In this document: in pieces, positions 1 through 7,970 of the stretch | How positions within the stretch are numbered: the stretch's first letter is position 1 | How the letters are laid out: each line of letters opens with the position of its first letter | IMG/VR virus record: IMGVR_UViG_3300035659_000045 | Span: 1-40,759 of that record | Source: a virus | DNA: 40,759 nucleotides | Strand: one strand, 5' to 3' | Program-made: the position numbers and the translations under genes | Notes under the pieces: model-generated | Told to the model about the DNA's origin: nothing | What the model saw: the letters and a program-made list of their open reading frames with translations, nothing else | Databases searched by the model: none

Positions 1-196
1 GCTTGTTGGGTGACACGTCAGCCACAACTGCATCAGCGAGCGCCTCCTGGATGTACTTCATGGCTTGCTTCACCGTGCAGCCGAGCTTCAGCGCGATCCA
101 GTCCGCCTTGCTTGTTCGGGTCTTCGAGCGATCGTTGAGCCTCTCGTACCCTTCCAAGCCAGCCTTCACGAATGCGATGCGATCCTTCTTGTTCAT
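1..196 (-). CDS. Hypothetical protein, C-terminus cut by window edge
   Basis: An open frame starts at ATG 196 and runs off the left edge after at least 65 codons. The protein begins MNKKDRIAFVKAGLEGYERL and is basic and helix-rich. A central stretch (SKADWIALKLGCTVKQAMKY) could form a helix-turn-helix, because its spacing resembles a short recognition-helix domain, but I do not recognise a family. A purine-rich ribosome binding site (GAGGAG, about 9 nt upstream) supports the start. It lies 22 nt downstream of the DNA polymerase gene on the same strand, so it is probably co-transcribed with the replication genes. Confidence 0.7.
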   Translation of the reverse strand, partial: MNKKDRIAFVKAGLEGYERLNDRSKTRTSKADWIALKLGCTVKQAMKYIQEALADAVVADVSPNK

Positions 197-218
197 CTCC
201 TCTTGCTCCTCTTCTTCT

Positions 219-2477
219 CTACGGTTTGGCGGTGAGCCAGTTGTCGCCGATCGCTCCTTCTACGGCAAGCGGTACTTCCATCTGGTCGGCATACGGCTTC
301 TTCATCAGGACGATCTGTCGTTCGAGGGCGTGCGCGCTCGTGCTGCCAGGCGCCTCGGCCACGACCTCGTCGTGAACTGGAAACAGCGGCGCTGCGCGGC
401 GCTCGATCATCTCCGGGTCCGTGCGGATCAGGTTCATCGCCTCCTTGACGATGTCGGCCTCGGTGCCTTGGGCGGGCGTGTTCGTGCACACGCGCTCGCC
501 GTGCTTGATCATGTTCTTGCGCTTCTCGTCGTCCTGGATGTACCTGCCGGATCGGTCGCAACCCTGCAGCATCTTCTGCACGTGCCCACGTCGACCCGCG
601 ATCGTCGGCACCCAGCCGTGCTCGTAGCCGTGGTCGATCATGAACTTCTGGTAGACCGCGATCTCTGGGTACAGCTCGTACCAGTCGTCGTAGTGGCGCT
701 TGCACTCCTCCAGCTGTTCCTCGTCGCCAGGATCACGTCCCGTGTTGTAGGCGAGCGTCCACGGCGATCCGAGGAAGATGAGCGCGAAGTTCGTGTTCTT
801 CGCGTACGTGTACTGGTCGGGGAAGAGGGACTTCACCATTCCCCAGTTGTCCATCGTGAAGTCCTTGAGCGCGAACGTCTTGTTCTCGCCGTGGAACTTC
901 TTCCACTCACCCTTCTTGTCCTTGCACGTGTACGAGTCGCACTTGTGCGGCTTCGCATGCTTGAACATCTGGATCGTTGTGTAGACGTGCACGGCGCTCG
1001 GCGTCCCGTACTTCTTCATCACGTCGACCATCGCGGACTGTGGCTTCGTGGGCAGCTTCGCCACGAAGTTCGCCACGATGACGAGGTGGAAGCCCGAGTA
1101 ATCCGCGACGAGCAGCTTGTGGTCCTCGGTGGCTTCGTCACCCCACGCGGTAACCTCACCCTTCCGCGGTGCTCTAAACGCGCCGCGGATCCCGTCCGGG
1201 TCCTTCTCCTTGCGGGCAGGGATGTTCTGGACGTTCGCGCCGGCCTTCTTCTTCTGGATCGTCGTCTTCACCACACCGCTCTTGAGCGTGCGGTTCACCT
1301 CGACGAGCACGTCGAACTTACGCGAGCTGATGCGGCCCGACGTCTTGCCGCCGATCTGGTTGAGATCGGAACGCAGCCGACCGTCGTCACTGAGCCCATT
1401 GAGGATGCCCGTCAGGAAGGTGCCCTTCATGGTGCTCGCGTTGTTGAATGCGAGCTTCACCTCGGCCAGCTCCAGCTTGTGCTTCTGGAGCCACCACGTG
1501 AGGACCTCCTTGTCCATCGCAGGCTCGCCGGTCTTCTCGCTCCTATTCTCGGGATGTTCAGGCCAACCCCACTCGCCGAGCAGCAGCTTCTTCATCTGCG
1601 GACCCGAGCGCAGGTTCAGCTTCGGGTTACCGGCCGCGGTGCGGAAGCAGTGCTCCGCGCGCATGATGCGGATCTCCTGCTTGCGAAGAATCTTGCGGAG
1701 CGTCGGCTGGTCGATAAGCGCGCCCGAGTCCTCGCACTGCATGAGGGTGAGCGTAAACGGGCGGTCGACGTTCACGTACGTCTGCCAGTAACCGGTGCGT
1801 TTCAGCTCTGAGCGATGACCGACAGCGAGGCGCTGTGTGCCCTCGGCGTCGTCGCCAGCGTAATCGAGCATCAGCTGAAACCAGTCCTCTGCGGTGCGCG
1901 CTCCGGTCGTGTGCTCTCCCTTCGAACCACCCCACTTGAGGATGGCGCCTGCGAGCGCCTCGGGTGGTAGATCATCGAGCACCTGCCTCGGGTTCATGAC
2001 GATCGCCTTCTTCTTGCCCGGAGGCACGTAGACGAAGGTCTGCCCGTACTCGCGGCGATACCACTTCAGGAAGTGGAACATCTGGGCCTTGAGGCCGTGC
2101 AGGAGCAACGTCTCATCGACGAGCACACCGGCGACCATGACGTCGATGTAGAAGCTGTCGGCGAGGTACTTGCGCTTGAACCCAAGCGCCTCCAGCGTCT
2201 CGACGTCCTCCTTGTAGTTCTGGTAGGCGAGCTTGGTCTGCTTGTCGCAGAGCCAGTCGCCGAAGAACTCCTTGACCAGCTCGGCACGCACGACACGTCG
2301 GATCCCTTTGCCCCATGAGTAGGACATCAGGACCGGCTCGTGCGTCATCGGAACGAACTCGGTGTCGACCGCGGTCACCTTCCCTTCGAGGTAGGCATCC
2401 TTGTACAGCTCGTCCATCAGCCGACGTGCCTGCTTAGGCGTGTCGGCGAAGATGACGGGTGGGCGTACCTTCTTCAT
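219..2477 (-). CDS. Family A DNA polymerase with 3'-5' exonuclease domain
   Basis: This is the replicative polymerase of the phage, about 752 aa. The N-terminal third is a DnaQ-like proofreading domain: Exo I has D38-T-E40, Exo II is LAYQNYKEDVETL (D about 91), and Exo III is YAGDD near residue 215. The C-terminal half carries the Pol I-type palm and fingers: motif A (VADYSGFHLV), motif B (AKNTNFALIFLG, with the Lys and Phe of the O-helix) and motif C (VHDEVVAE). Both catalytic carboxylates are present, so the enzyme should be active. No 5'-3' exonuclease domain is present, as is usual for phage enzymes. I chose ATG 2477 rather than the upstream in-frame ATG at 2546 because it follows the HNH stop by 4 nt and has GGAG about 11 nt upstream; the longer start would lie inside the HNH gene. 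Odd features: the Glu of the canonical DYSQIE is His here, and the O-helix Arg four residues before the Lys appears to be Tyr. Confidence 0.95.
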   Translation of the reverse strand: MKKVRPPVIFADTPKQARRLMDELYKDAYLEGKVTAVDTEFVPMTHEPVLMSYSWGKGIRRVVRAELVKEFFGDWLCDKQTKLAYQNYKEDVETLEALGFKRKYLADSFYIDVMVAGVLVDETLLLHGLKAQMFHFLKWYRREYGQTFVYVPPGKKKAIVMNPRQVLDDLPPEALAGAILKWGGSKGEHTTGARTAEDWFQLMLDYAGDDAEGTQRLAVGHRSELKRTGYWQTYVNVDRPFTLTLMQCEDSGALIDQPTLRKILRKQEIRIMRAEHCFRTAAGNPKLNLRSGPQMKKLLLGEWGWPEHPENRSEKTGEPAMDKEVLTWWLQKHKLELAEVKLAFNNASTMKGTFLTGILNGLSDDGRLRSDLNQIGGKTSGRISSRKFDVLVEVNRTLKSGVVKTTIQKKKAGANVQNIPARKEKDPDGIRGAFRAPRKGEVTAWGDEATEDHKLLVADYSGFHLVIVANFVAKLPTKPQSAMVDVMKKYGTPSAVHVYTTIQMFKHAKPHKCDSYTCKDKKGEWKKFHGENKTFALKDFTMDNWGMVKSLFPDQYTYAKNTNFALIFLGSPWTLAYNTGRDPGDEEQLEECKRHYDDWYELYPEIAVYQKFMIDHGYEHGWVPTIAGRRGHVQKMLQGCDRSGRYIQDDEKRKNMIKHGERVCTNTPAQGTEADIVKEAMNLIRTDPEMIERRAAPLFPVHDEVVAEAPGSTSAHALERQIVLMKKPYADQMEVPLAVEGAIGDNWLTAKP

Positions 2478-2481
2478 CAGA

Positions 2482-2832
2482 TCAGCTTCTCCGTCGCTTC
2501 TGGATTCGGAGCATGCAGGGCCGACAAACACGACGTTTCCGGCCATTCGGTTTCATCTGGACGTACCAATCGTTGTGACCATGCTTGCAGCGCTTCTTCG
2601 CAGCGTTGCGTGCACCCACACCTCGACCACGCATCGTGTTCACAACATGCGTGACTGGTGTGACATGGTTTGGGTGCACGCAACGCCGCCTATGGCACAG
2701 ATGATCTAGTGTCATCCCACGCGGGATCCGTTCGACCAGCTGCTCGTAGACGACGCGGTGAACGAGCGTTGACATGCCAGGCGCGGTGAACGCCTGAGTG
2801 TAACTGTTGCTAAGTGTGGCACCTGTCCACAC
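2482..2832 (-). CDS. HNH endonuclease (HNH_3-like), N-terminally short
   Basis: The protein of about 116 aa carries the core TLDHLCHRRRCVHPNHVTPV, a typical HNH motif of free-standing phage homing-type endonucleases. A C-terminal zinc-ribbon follows with spacing C-X3-H-X16-C-X2-C. It would nick or cut double-stranded DNA at a site not visible here. GTG 2832 is the only start upstream of the core domain (the next is ATG 2775). The family signature CWxWTGA begins before this GTG: the codons just upstream in the same frame read GWRCCW, preceded by an in-frame TAG. Full-length relatives, such as the HNH gene at 8809, have about 30 more N-terminal residues. This copy therefore looks 5'-truncated and may be impaired. 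It sits between the acidic protein gene and the polymerase gene. Confidence 0.85.
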   Translation of the reverse strand: MWTGATLSNSYTQAFTAPGMSTLVHRVVYEQLVERIPRGMTLDHLCHRRRCVHPNHVTPVTHVVNTMRGRGVGARNAAKKRCKHGHNDWYVQMKPNGRKRRVCRPCMLRIQKRRRS

Positions 2833-2856
2833 CCAACAGCAACGCCATCCCTAGCA

Positions 2857-3363
2857 TCAGCCACGTAGCTTGATCTTGATCTTCTTCTTGCCGTCGGACT
2901 TCTTGTCGCCCTTGTCCTTCTTCTTCTTGGAGGTCTTCTGCTCCTCCTCTTCGTCCTCGTCGGAATCCTCGTCCTCGTCGGAATCATCGTCGTCGTCCTC
3001 GTCTTCGTCCTCTTCTTCCTCGTCGTCGTCCTCCGACTTGGTCTCCTCCTCGTCCTCGTCTTCGTCCTCCTCGTCGTCAGCCTTCGACTTGGACTTCTTG
3101 CTCGCCTTGCCAGCCGTCACCGCCGTGACCTTCGCGTCGCCGACGACACGCAGGATGCCCAACGACATGCCGATCACACCCTCGGCCGTCTTCGTCGCTG
3201 ACGCCGTCGCGTCCTTCTCGTCTCCAGCTTCGACGATCACAGCCAGGGTCGTCGGCAGAGTCACCACGTACAGATTCTTCTTCGCCACAGTCTTCTCCTT
3301 GGTTTGGTTTCCAGAAACATCGAGATATGGCAGCTCAAGCTGCCGCATCAATTTACGAGTCAC
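2857..3363 (-). CDS. Acidic low-complexity protein
   Basis: The protein has 168 aa and no recognised family. Residues about 30-90 form an ordinary Val/Ala-rich segment. The rest is a long run of Asp and Glu broken by Ser and Thr (about residues 95-145), followed by a Lys-rich tail ending KKKIKIKLRG. The charge layout, acidic block then basic tail, resembles DNA-mimicking or histone-chaperone-like acidic tails, but that is only an analogy. The GTG start at 3363 overlaps the TGA of the preceding gene by 4 nt (GTGA), suggesting translational coupling; an internal ATG at 3348 is the alternative start. It lies in a run of small genes between primase and polymerase. Confidence 0.8.
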   Translation of the reverse strand: MTRKLMRQLELPYLDVSGNQTKEKTVAKKNLYVVTLPTTLAVIVEAGDEKDATASATKTAEGVIGMSLGILRVVGDAKVTAVTAGKASKKSKSKADDEEDEDEDEEETKSEDDDEEEEDEDEDDDDDSDEDEDSDEDEEEEQKTSKKKKDKGDKKSDGKKKIKIKLRG

Positions 3364-4100
3364 AGGTCGTAGCCGGCGTTGCGCAGCTCGGTCTTGTTCT
3401 TCTCGCTGAGGTCGACGTCGAGCTTGATGATGCCCTCCTTGGGATCACGCATCGACGTCACGAACTTCATGAATTGGCCGTCGCTGTCGATGTCGAAGTC
3501 CTCCTCGACGATCGCGCGCAGCTCCTGTAGCGTCTCCGGCTGGTTGTCGAGGACGTTCTGGAGCGTGTTATGGTAGTCGTCGCCCTTCGGGTTCGGGTTC
3601 TTGACGTCGCGCACGAACACGAGACGGCCCGGCTTGTACTTCGTCACCGGGGTGATCTTCACCTTCGCCTCCACCTTCTCGGGCTCCGGGTCTGGCATCG
3701 CCTTGTCGAGGTCGCGGGCGCCGTCCTTCACGTTCTTGAGGAACGTGGTGATGCACGTCTGACTGTCCTTGCAACGCACGCAGGAGACGTCAGAGAGGTC
3801 GATGAAGAGGCCGATACAGTCACGCTTCAGGATCGTGACGAGCTTCTCTGGAACGATGCTCTCCAGCTTCTTCATCACGTTCGGCGGAGGCAGCTTCTGC
3901 AGCGCCTCGTTGATCTTCTTCTGGAGTGCTTCGTCGGTATCACTCTTGAACACCTTGATGTCGGTGCCCATGTCCTTGAGCTGTGACACGACGGCCTTGA
4001 GCGCCTTGCGGTCCATGGTCTCCTCCGGTTTTGCCTTCGCCGTCTTCGGCACGTGCTTCTGCTTCTTGACGGTCTTCGACTTCTTCTTCGTCTTCTTCAC
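3360..4100 (-). CDS. Hypothetical protein with Cys cluster, replication region
   Basis: The protein has 246 aa. It begins with a strongly basic stretch (about 25 residues rich in Lys), followed by a helical region. Near residues 107-116 a CVRCKDSQTC cluster could bind a metal ion. The C-terminal half is mixed alpha/beta with no recognised family. The GTG start at 4100 has AGGAG about 7 nt upstream, which supports it. The stop overlaps the start of the acidic protein gene by 4 nt. Its position between primase and polymerase suggests a role in DNA metabolism, for example as a nucleic-acid binding accessory factor, but this is inference from context and the Lys-rich N-terminus only. Confidence 0.8.
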   Translation of the reverse strand: MKKTKKKSKTVKKQKHVPKTAKAKPEETMDRKALKAVVSQLKDMGTDIKVFKSDTDEALQKKINEALQKLPPPNVMKKLESIVPEKLVTILKRDCIGLFIDLSDVSCVRCKDSQTCITTFLKNVKDGARDLDKAMPDPEPEKVEAKVKITPVTKYKPGRLVFVRDVKNPNPKGDDYHNTLQNVLDNQPETLQELRAIVEEDFDIDSDGQFMKFVTSMRDPKEGIIKLDVDLSEKNKTELRNAGYDL

Positions 4101-4109
4101 GTTGGTCTC

Positions 4110-4328
4110 CTAGTTGACCCGCTTCAGCACGATCAGGTCGTAGAGCCCGTCGGCTCGTGTGTCGATCATCAGACGATGGTCGGCGTCTTGACCGTTCTTC
4201 TTGAGAGCACGTTCGGTCAGCTCGCGTATCGACTCGGCTGCCTCCAGCGTGAGGCCGCGAACGGACTGGTCCGTCTCTCGGTAGTTGCTCAGGTCCTCTT
4301 CTGTCATCTGCTCTTGATCCTCGAACAT
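4110..4328 (-). CDS. Small hypothetical protein
   Basis: The protein has 72 aa, is charged and mostly helical, with no recognised domain. ATG 4328 lies directly after a good -10 hexamer (TAAGAT, 4329-4334) and has no Shine-Dalgarno sequence. If that promoter is used, the transcript would begin downstream of this ATG, and the internal ATG at 4307 (giving 65 aa, with GAGG about 11 nt upstream) would be the true start. The gene is the first one after the palindromic promoter/operator and ends 9 nt before the GTG of the 246-aa gene, so it would head that small operon. Confidence 0.7.
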   Translation of the reverse strand: MFEDQEQMTEEDLSNYRETDQSVRGLTLEAAESIRELTERALKKNGQDADHRLMIDTRADGLYDLIVLKRVN

Positions 4329-4358
4329 ATCTTACAGCTTCGCGTTGACGTTGTCAAC
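4329..4358 (-). promoter_or_regulatory. Putative sigma70-type promoter overlapping a palindromic operator
   Basis: On the minus strand there is a perfect inverted repeat, GTTGAC-AAC-GTCAAC (4344-4358), that contains a consensus -35 box TTGACA (4352-4357). Exactly 17 nt later comes TAAGAT (4329-4334), which matches four of six positions of the -10 consensus. The same palindrome occurs before the SF2 helicase gene at 10830. A palindrome covering the -35 box is the usual layout of a repressor or activator site. No matching regulator was identified in the window. Confidence 0.6.
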
Positions 4359-4421
4359 AAAAAATGGCAGGTCGACAAGCTACTAGGTCAACACACCAAT
4401 TGCAAGCAATCAAGCATGCCT

Positions 4422-5429
4422 TCAGCTCGGGCGTTCCAGACGGCCGATCAGGTACGCGCGTCGAGCGCCAGATGTGTCGAGCACTGGTGACGCACGCTCC
4501 ATCTCCAGCAGCTCGTCCTTGGTGTGCTCGTCGGGATCTCGTGCATCGGGCAGCTCCACGACGCGCACCCGCCACAAGTCCGATAGTCGGTCCGCCAGGG
4601 CGCGAGCCTTATCGATCGCGTCGCGGTCCCACATGATGATGATCTCGCTCGCCGCGGTGCGCATCAGCAGCTCCAGCTGGTACTGGGAGAGCGACGTGCC
4701 GAACGTAGCCACCGCCGACTTGCCGACATGGACCGCGTCGAGCACGCCCTCCACGATGCGGATCGTCTCGCAGAACCGAGCGCGGTCGTAGTTGAACAGG
4801 TGACGGCCCGGCTTGGCACCCTTCGGATAGAGCGTCTTCTTGACACCCTTGGGCGGTTTCGCCTTCATGTAGCGAGCCACGAAGAACACCACTTTCCCAT
4901 CGCGGTGCGCCGGGATGATCATGCGGTTCGCGAAGTACCCGTCGTCGCACCAGCCGATCCCGTAGCGGTGCGCCTTCTTCGGACCGATGCCGCGCTGCAT
5001 GAAGTACGGCAGGCGTGGAACGTCGCTGCCGTACGCGATGAACTCGTCGGGCAGCGGAATGACGACGTCGTTGTCATTCCACAGCTCGACCTCGCCCATC
5101 AGCCGGTCCTCGACGAGACGTCGCAAGTCGATGAGAGGCTCGTTGCCCTTCTGAAACTTGGCGATCAGCTCCAGCGCTGCGAACGTGTCGCAGTCTTCCA
5201 AGCGACGCACGAGCGAGAGCGCCGTACGGCCTGAGTCACCGCAGAAGAAGCACTGCCACGCCGGTGAGCGGATGTCGTCGCGGTCTACGGTGAGCACCCA
5301 CAGCTTGGCCTTGTCGCAGTGCGGGCACGTCACGATGAGGTTGCCTGAACTGCGTGCGGCGTCGGACTGCACACTGAGCACGTAGCGCTCGGTGTCGAAG
5401 GCTCGGTCTATGGCTCGGAGGTTGAGCAC
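4422..5429 (-). CDS. DnaG-type DNA primase
   Basis: The protein has 335 aa and should synthesise RNA primers for lagging-strand replication. An N-terminal zinc ribbon has C35-P-H-C38 paired with C60-F-F-C63, matching the zinc-binding domain of DnaG/gp4-type primases. A Toprim fold follows: the EG motif (E227-G228 in IRIVEGVLDAVHVG) and the DxD motif (D268-R-D270 in IIIMWDRD) supply the metal-binding acidic residues. The protein is short compared with bacterial DnaG (about 600 aa) because it lacks a C-terminal helicase-binding domain, as is usual for phage enzymes. The GTG start at 5429 overlaps the preceding TAG by one base, with AGGAG about 12 nt upstream. It lies two genes downstream of the DnaB-type helicase. 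Confidence 0.92.
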   Translation of the reverse strand: MLNLRAIDRAFDTERYVLSVQSDAARSSGNLIVTCPHCDKAKLWVLTVDRDDIRSPAWQCFFCGDSGRTALSLVRRLEDCDTFAALELIAKFQKGNEPLIDLRRLVEDRLMGEVELWNDNDVVIPLPDEFIAYGSDVPRLPYFMQRGIGPKKAHRYGIGWCDDGYFANRMIIPAHRDGKVVFFVARYMKAKPPKGVKKTLYPKGAKPGRHLFNYDRARFCETIRIVEGVLDAVHVGKSAVATFGTSLSQYQLELLMRTAASEIIIMWDRDAIDKARALADRLSDLWRVRVVELPDARDPDEHTKDELLEMERASPVLDTSGARRAYLIGRLERPS

Positions 5430-5770
5430 TACTTGTTCCGCTCCTCAGGCGTTAGCACGGCACCCTGACAGCAAGTGCAGATCCCGTTGATGCCGATCGT
5501 GATGCCGGTGCACCCACATGCTGCGAGCATCAGGTTGTGGTGCGTGATCGCACGCAGGTAGCGCTTGCTACCTTCCTTGGTGCGCTTGTCGCTGATGCGA
5601 CCCGGAGTCGGGTACGGGCCGAACCTGTTCGCGGGTCGGTACTCAGCCACCGATCGCTCCCATGACTTCTGCCTTGCTGAGCTTGACCGGACCACCGAGA
5701 GATGACGAAGGACCTGATCAAGGCTCAGGACGCGCTCCACTCGGCGTTCCAGACCGTGTGCCGTGTTCAC
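5429..5770 (-). CDS. Hypothetical protein with C-terminal Cys cluster
   Basis: The protein has 113 aa. The N-terminal half is Arg-rich and the C-terminal part holds four Cys in CGC and CTCC (about residues 85-102), which may bind zinc. No family is recognised. The GTG start at 5770 overlaps the TGA of the coiled-coil gene by 4 nt (GTGA). Its own TAG overlaps the primase GTG by one base, so translation of the three genes is probably coupled. The location between helicase and primase suggests a replication accessory role, which is unproven. Confidence 0.7.
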   Translation of the reverse strand: MNTAHGLERRVERVLSLDQVLRHLSVVRSSSARQKSWERSVAEYRPANRFGPYPTPGRISDKRTKEGSKRYLRAITHHNLMLAACGCTGITIGINGICTCCQGAVLTPEERNK

Positions 5771-6432
5771 GGTTGCTTCTCCTGTTGTGTGTCCTGCTGT
5801 GGTCCCTCGTTCTTCGCCGGGTTCTTATGCGACTCGATCTCCGCTTCGAGCTTCTCTGCGCGCTGGATGAGCTTCGCGTTGTCGTCACGCAGCCGACGGA
5901 TGGTGTGCTCCTGCCACTCCCTCGCGTTCTTCGGCATCGCGGAGTCGTACTCCGCGCGCGTCATCCGCGTCCCGGCGACGCCGAGCACGCGGTCCGTCTT
6001 GCCATAGTCGTTCACCCAGTTTCGCCACGTCTTGAAGAGGTCCGGCTCGAAGTTCTCAACCTCGGCCACGGTCGTCTTCCGCGCGTCGATGGCCTTCTGT
6101 GTCTGGAGGAGCCACTGCCGCCAGAACTCCGACAGCTCGTGCAGCTGCAGCACCAGCGGAGCGTCGGCGCGCAGCATGTCGATGAACGTCGCCTGCATCG
6201 CGTTGACGCGTTCGAGGTACGTGATCTTGAGGTCTGTCTCCGACATGCGCTTGGCCTGCATGCCAATCAGCTCTGAGGTGAGGCTGAGCTTGTGGACGTT
6301 CTTCGCGTTCTCTGCGATCGCCTCGGTGTAGCTTTCCTCGCGAGCGACAAACGCGTCGTACTCCTCGCGCGCGAGCGACACGTGACCGTTGTGATTGTTG
6401 TGGCCGTTGGTGGTGGTCTTCTTCGGTGGCAT
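5767..6432 (-). CDS. Coiled-coil hypothetical protein
   Basis: The protein has 221 aa. It begins with an Asn/His-rich stretch (NGHNNHNGH) and then consists of long, charged, presumably alpha-helical segments. A heptad-like C-terminal region (IRRLRDDNAKLIQRAEKLEA, about 178-197) predicts a coiled coil, and the tail is Gln-rich. ATG 6432 has AGGAG about 6 nt upstream. The gene lies between the DnaB-type helicase and the primase, the place where some phages encode helicase-loader or helicase-primase bridging proteins. No sequence signature supports that function. Confidence 0.75.
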   Translation of the reverse strand: MPPKKTTTNGHNNHNGHVSLAREEYDAFVAREESYTEAIAENAKNVHKLSLTSELIGMQAKRMSETDLKITYLERVNAMQATFIDMLRADAPLVLQLHELSEFWRQWLLQTQKAIDARKTTVAEVENFEPDLFKTWRNWVNDYGKTDRVLGVAGTRMTRAEYDSAMPKNAREWQEHTIRRLRDDNAKLIQRAEKLEAEIESHKNPAKNEGPQQDTQQEKQP

Positions 6433-6441
6433 CTGTGCTCC

Positions 6442-7797
6442 TCAGCCGATGGTGCGGATGTCGATTCGCGCCCAGTCTAGACGAACTTTCCATTCGGACT
6501 TCGCAGAACCGAAGCGATTCTTTCCGATGTAGAAGCGTCCCACTCCTTGGCGATGCTCCTCTCTTGTCTGCTGTAGGATCAGCACGACGTCGGAGACCAT
6601 GACCTTCTTGGCCGAGTCGGCGATCTGGTCCCAGTCGACGTGTTCCTTGTGCAGGGCGCCACGCTGCGTCTGGCTCGCTGTGGCCACCGGAGCCCGGACG
6701 TCGTAGCTCAGGCGCCGGCAGCCGCGCCAGACTGCTCCAGCGTCCTCGTAGCCGTCGCGATCGCGCCCGCGGTCGCCAGGATCGGGGATCATGTCGTCGG
6801 CGCTGTCGATGTAGACCGCCTGTGGGTAGAACGCGACCCGCTCCAGCTGGCGGATGTACGCGCGCAGGTTGGATGGCGTCAGCGTGGCCGGCGGGAACTC
6901 CTTGATGACGAGGAACTCACCGTACTTCGCCCCAAGGCCACGGACCTTCTTGCGGACGAGCTTGCGATCCTTCTCCAGCATGTTGATCGACACGCCGGTG
7001 AACGAGGCGTCGAGGCGGTCGCAGACCACGTCCTCCGACAGCTCGGTCGTCACGTAGAGCACCTTCGCGTTGCTGTTCACCACGGCGCTGCGCGCCATGA
7101 ACATCAGCACACCGGACTTGCCAACACCTGATGGCGCGACCACGGTGGTCAGCGACTTCGGCGGAATCCCCTTTGGCTTTAGCTTCTCGTCGAGGAACAA
7201 CCCGGTCGAGATGCCATCGAACTTGTAGTCCTTCCGTCGTTTGTACCGTTCGGTACGATCACGCACGAAGAAGTGACCGAGGCCGCCGTCGAGAGACATC
7301 TGAACGTCGAGGACCTTCTGCAGCTCCTTGTCGACCGACTCGAAGTCCTGCGTGTCGAGGTGATCAATGCTAGATCGGATTGCACGATCGACTGTCTGGT
7401 TCTTGATGAACCGGAACAGCTCCTCCTTGACGTAGGAGCGGTCCTTGACCGGCGTGTCGATCGTGTCAACGAGTGCCTTCGCGGCGTCCCGGTTGGCGGC
7501 CGTGAGCCGGCCGATCTTGATGTCACGCTCCAGCTCGATCGCGAGCGCGTCCTTGCTGCAGCCAGCTCCATGCTCGCGGACGTAGTTGACGAGCTTCTGC
7601 GCGAGCCACCGCAACGACGGTGTGGAGAAGTGCTCGTGACCGAGGTGAAGGCCAGAGGTCGTCGCGAACTCCTGGTCGATGAACAGCACGCGGAGCATCT
7701 TCCGCTCGAAGTCCTTGCTGTAGTCGACCTTCCATGACGGATCAGCTACCTCTTCGGCTACGGCGTCGAACCGCGTACGTGGTTTCTTCGGAGTCAA
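6442..7797 (-). CDS. DnaB-like replicative DNA helicase
   Basis: This is a hexameric F4-type helicase of about 451 aa that unwinds duplex DNA at the fork. The N-terminal region is helical (about residues 30-170). The RecA-like core starts with Walker A in VVAPSGVGKS (about 219-228), followed by the TELSEDVVCDRL region, Walker B in VYIDSADD and a C-terminal KNRFGSAK stretch, as in DnaB. Start choice is uncertain. TTG 7797 gives a 4-nt overlap (TTGA) with the preceding stop and has GAGGG 8 nt upstream; GTG 7836 would add 13 residues but lacks a ribosome binding site. It is followed 9 nt later by the coiled-coil gene. Confidence 0.93.
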   Translation of the reverse strand: MTPKKPRTRFDAVAEEVADPSWKVDYSKDFERKMLRVLFIDQEFATTSGLHLGHEHFSTPSLRWLAQKLVNYVREHGAGCSKDALAIELERDIKIGRLTAANRDAAKALVDTIDTPVKDRSYVKEELFRFIKNQTVDRAIRSSIDHLDTQDFESVDKELQKVLDVQMSLDGGLGHFFVRDRTERYKRRKDYKFDGISTGLFLDEKLKPKGIPPKSLTTVVAPSGVGKSGVLMFMARSAVVNSNAKVLYVTTELSEDVVCDRLDASFTGVSINMLEKDRKLVRKKVRGLGAKYGEFLVIKEFPPATLTPSNLRAYIRQLERVAFYPQAVYIDSADDMIPDPGDRGRDRDGYEDAGAVWRGCRRLSYDVRAPVATASQTQRGALHKEHVDWDQIADSAKKVMVSDVVLILQQTREEHRQGVGRFYIGKNRFGSAKSEWKVRLDWARIDIRTIG

Positions 7798-7970
7798 TGA
7801 ACCAACCCTCGTACGCGCCAATACAGACGCCGCCACCAGGTCGCTGGCTTGAGCACGATCGTGTTACCCCGCTGATAGACGATGACGTAGGTCTCGTCGC
7901 GCGACTGCACGAGCATACCAACGACGAAGACACCCTCGAAGTGTTCGAGCTGGATGACCTTCTTGCTCAC
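7794..7970 (-). CDS. Small hypothetical protein
   Basis: The protein has 58 aa if started at GTG 7970, reading MSKKVIQLEHFEGVFVVGML at the N-terminus. This start overlaps the TGA of the 181-aa gene by 4 nt (GTGA) and has GGAGG 6 nt upstream. The sequence alternates hydrophobic strands and turns (VVGMLVQSRDETYVIVYQRG), suggesting a small beta-barrel or SH3-like fold, and ends with a basic WWRRLYWRVRG segment. No family is recognised. It immediately precedes the replicative helicase. Confidence 0.7.
   Translation of the reverse strand: MSKKVIQLEHFEGVFVVGMLVQSRDETYVIVYQRGNTIVLKPATWWRRLYWRVRGLVH

Noticed and set aside
2870-3409. Plus-strand poly-Ser open frame
   Set aside because: It is the antisense of the Asp/Glu-rich acidic gene; no independent support.
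4329-4421. Search for a tRNA or small RNA in gaps of the replication module
   Set aside because: No cloverleaf, no CCA end or T-loop; only the palindromic promoter is supported.
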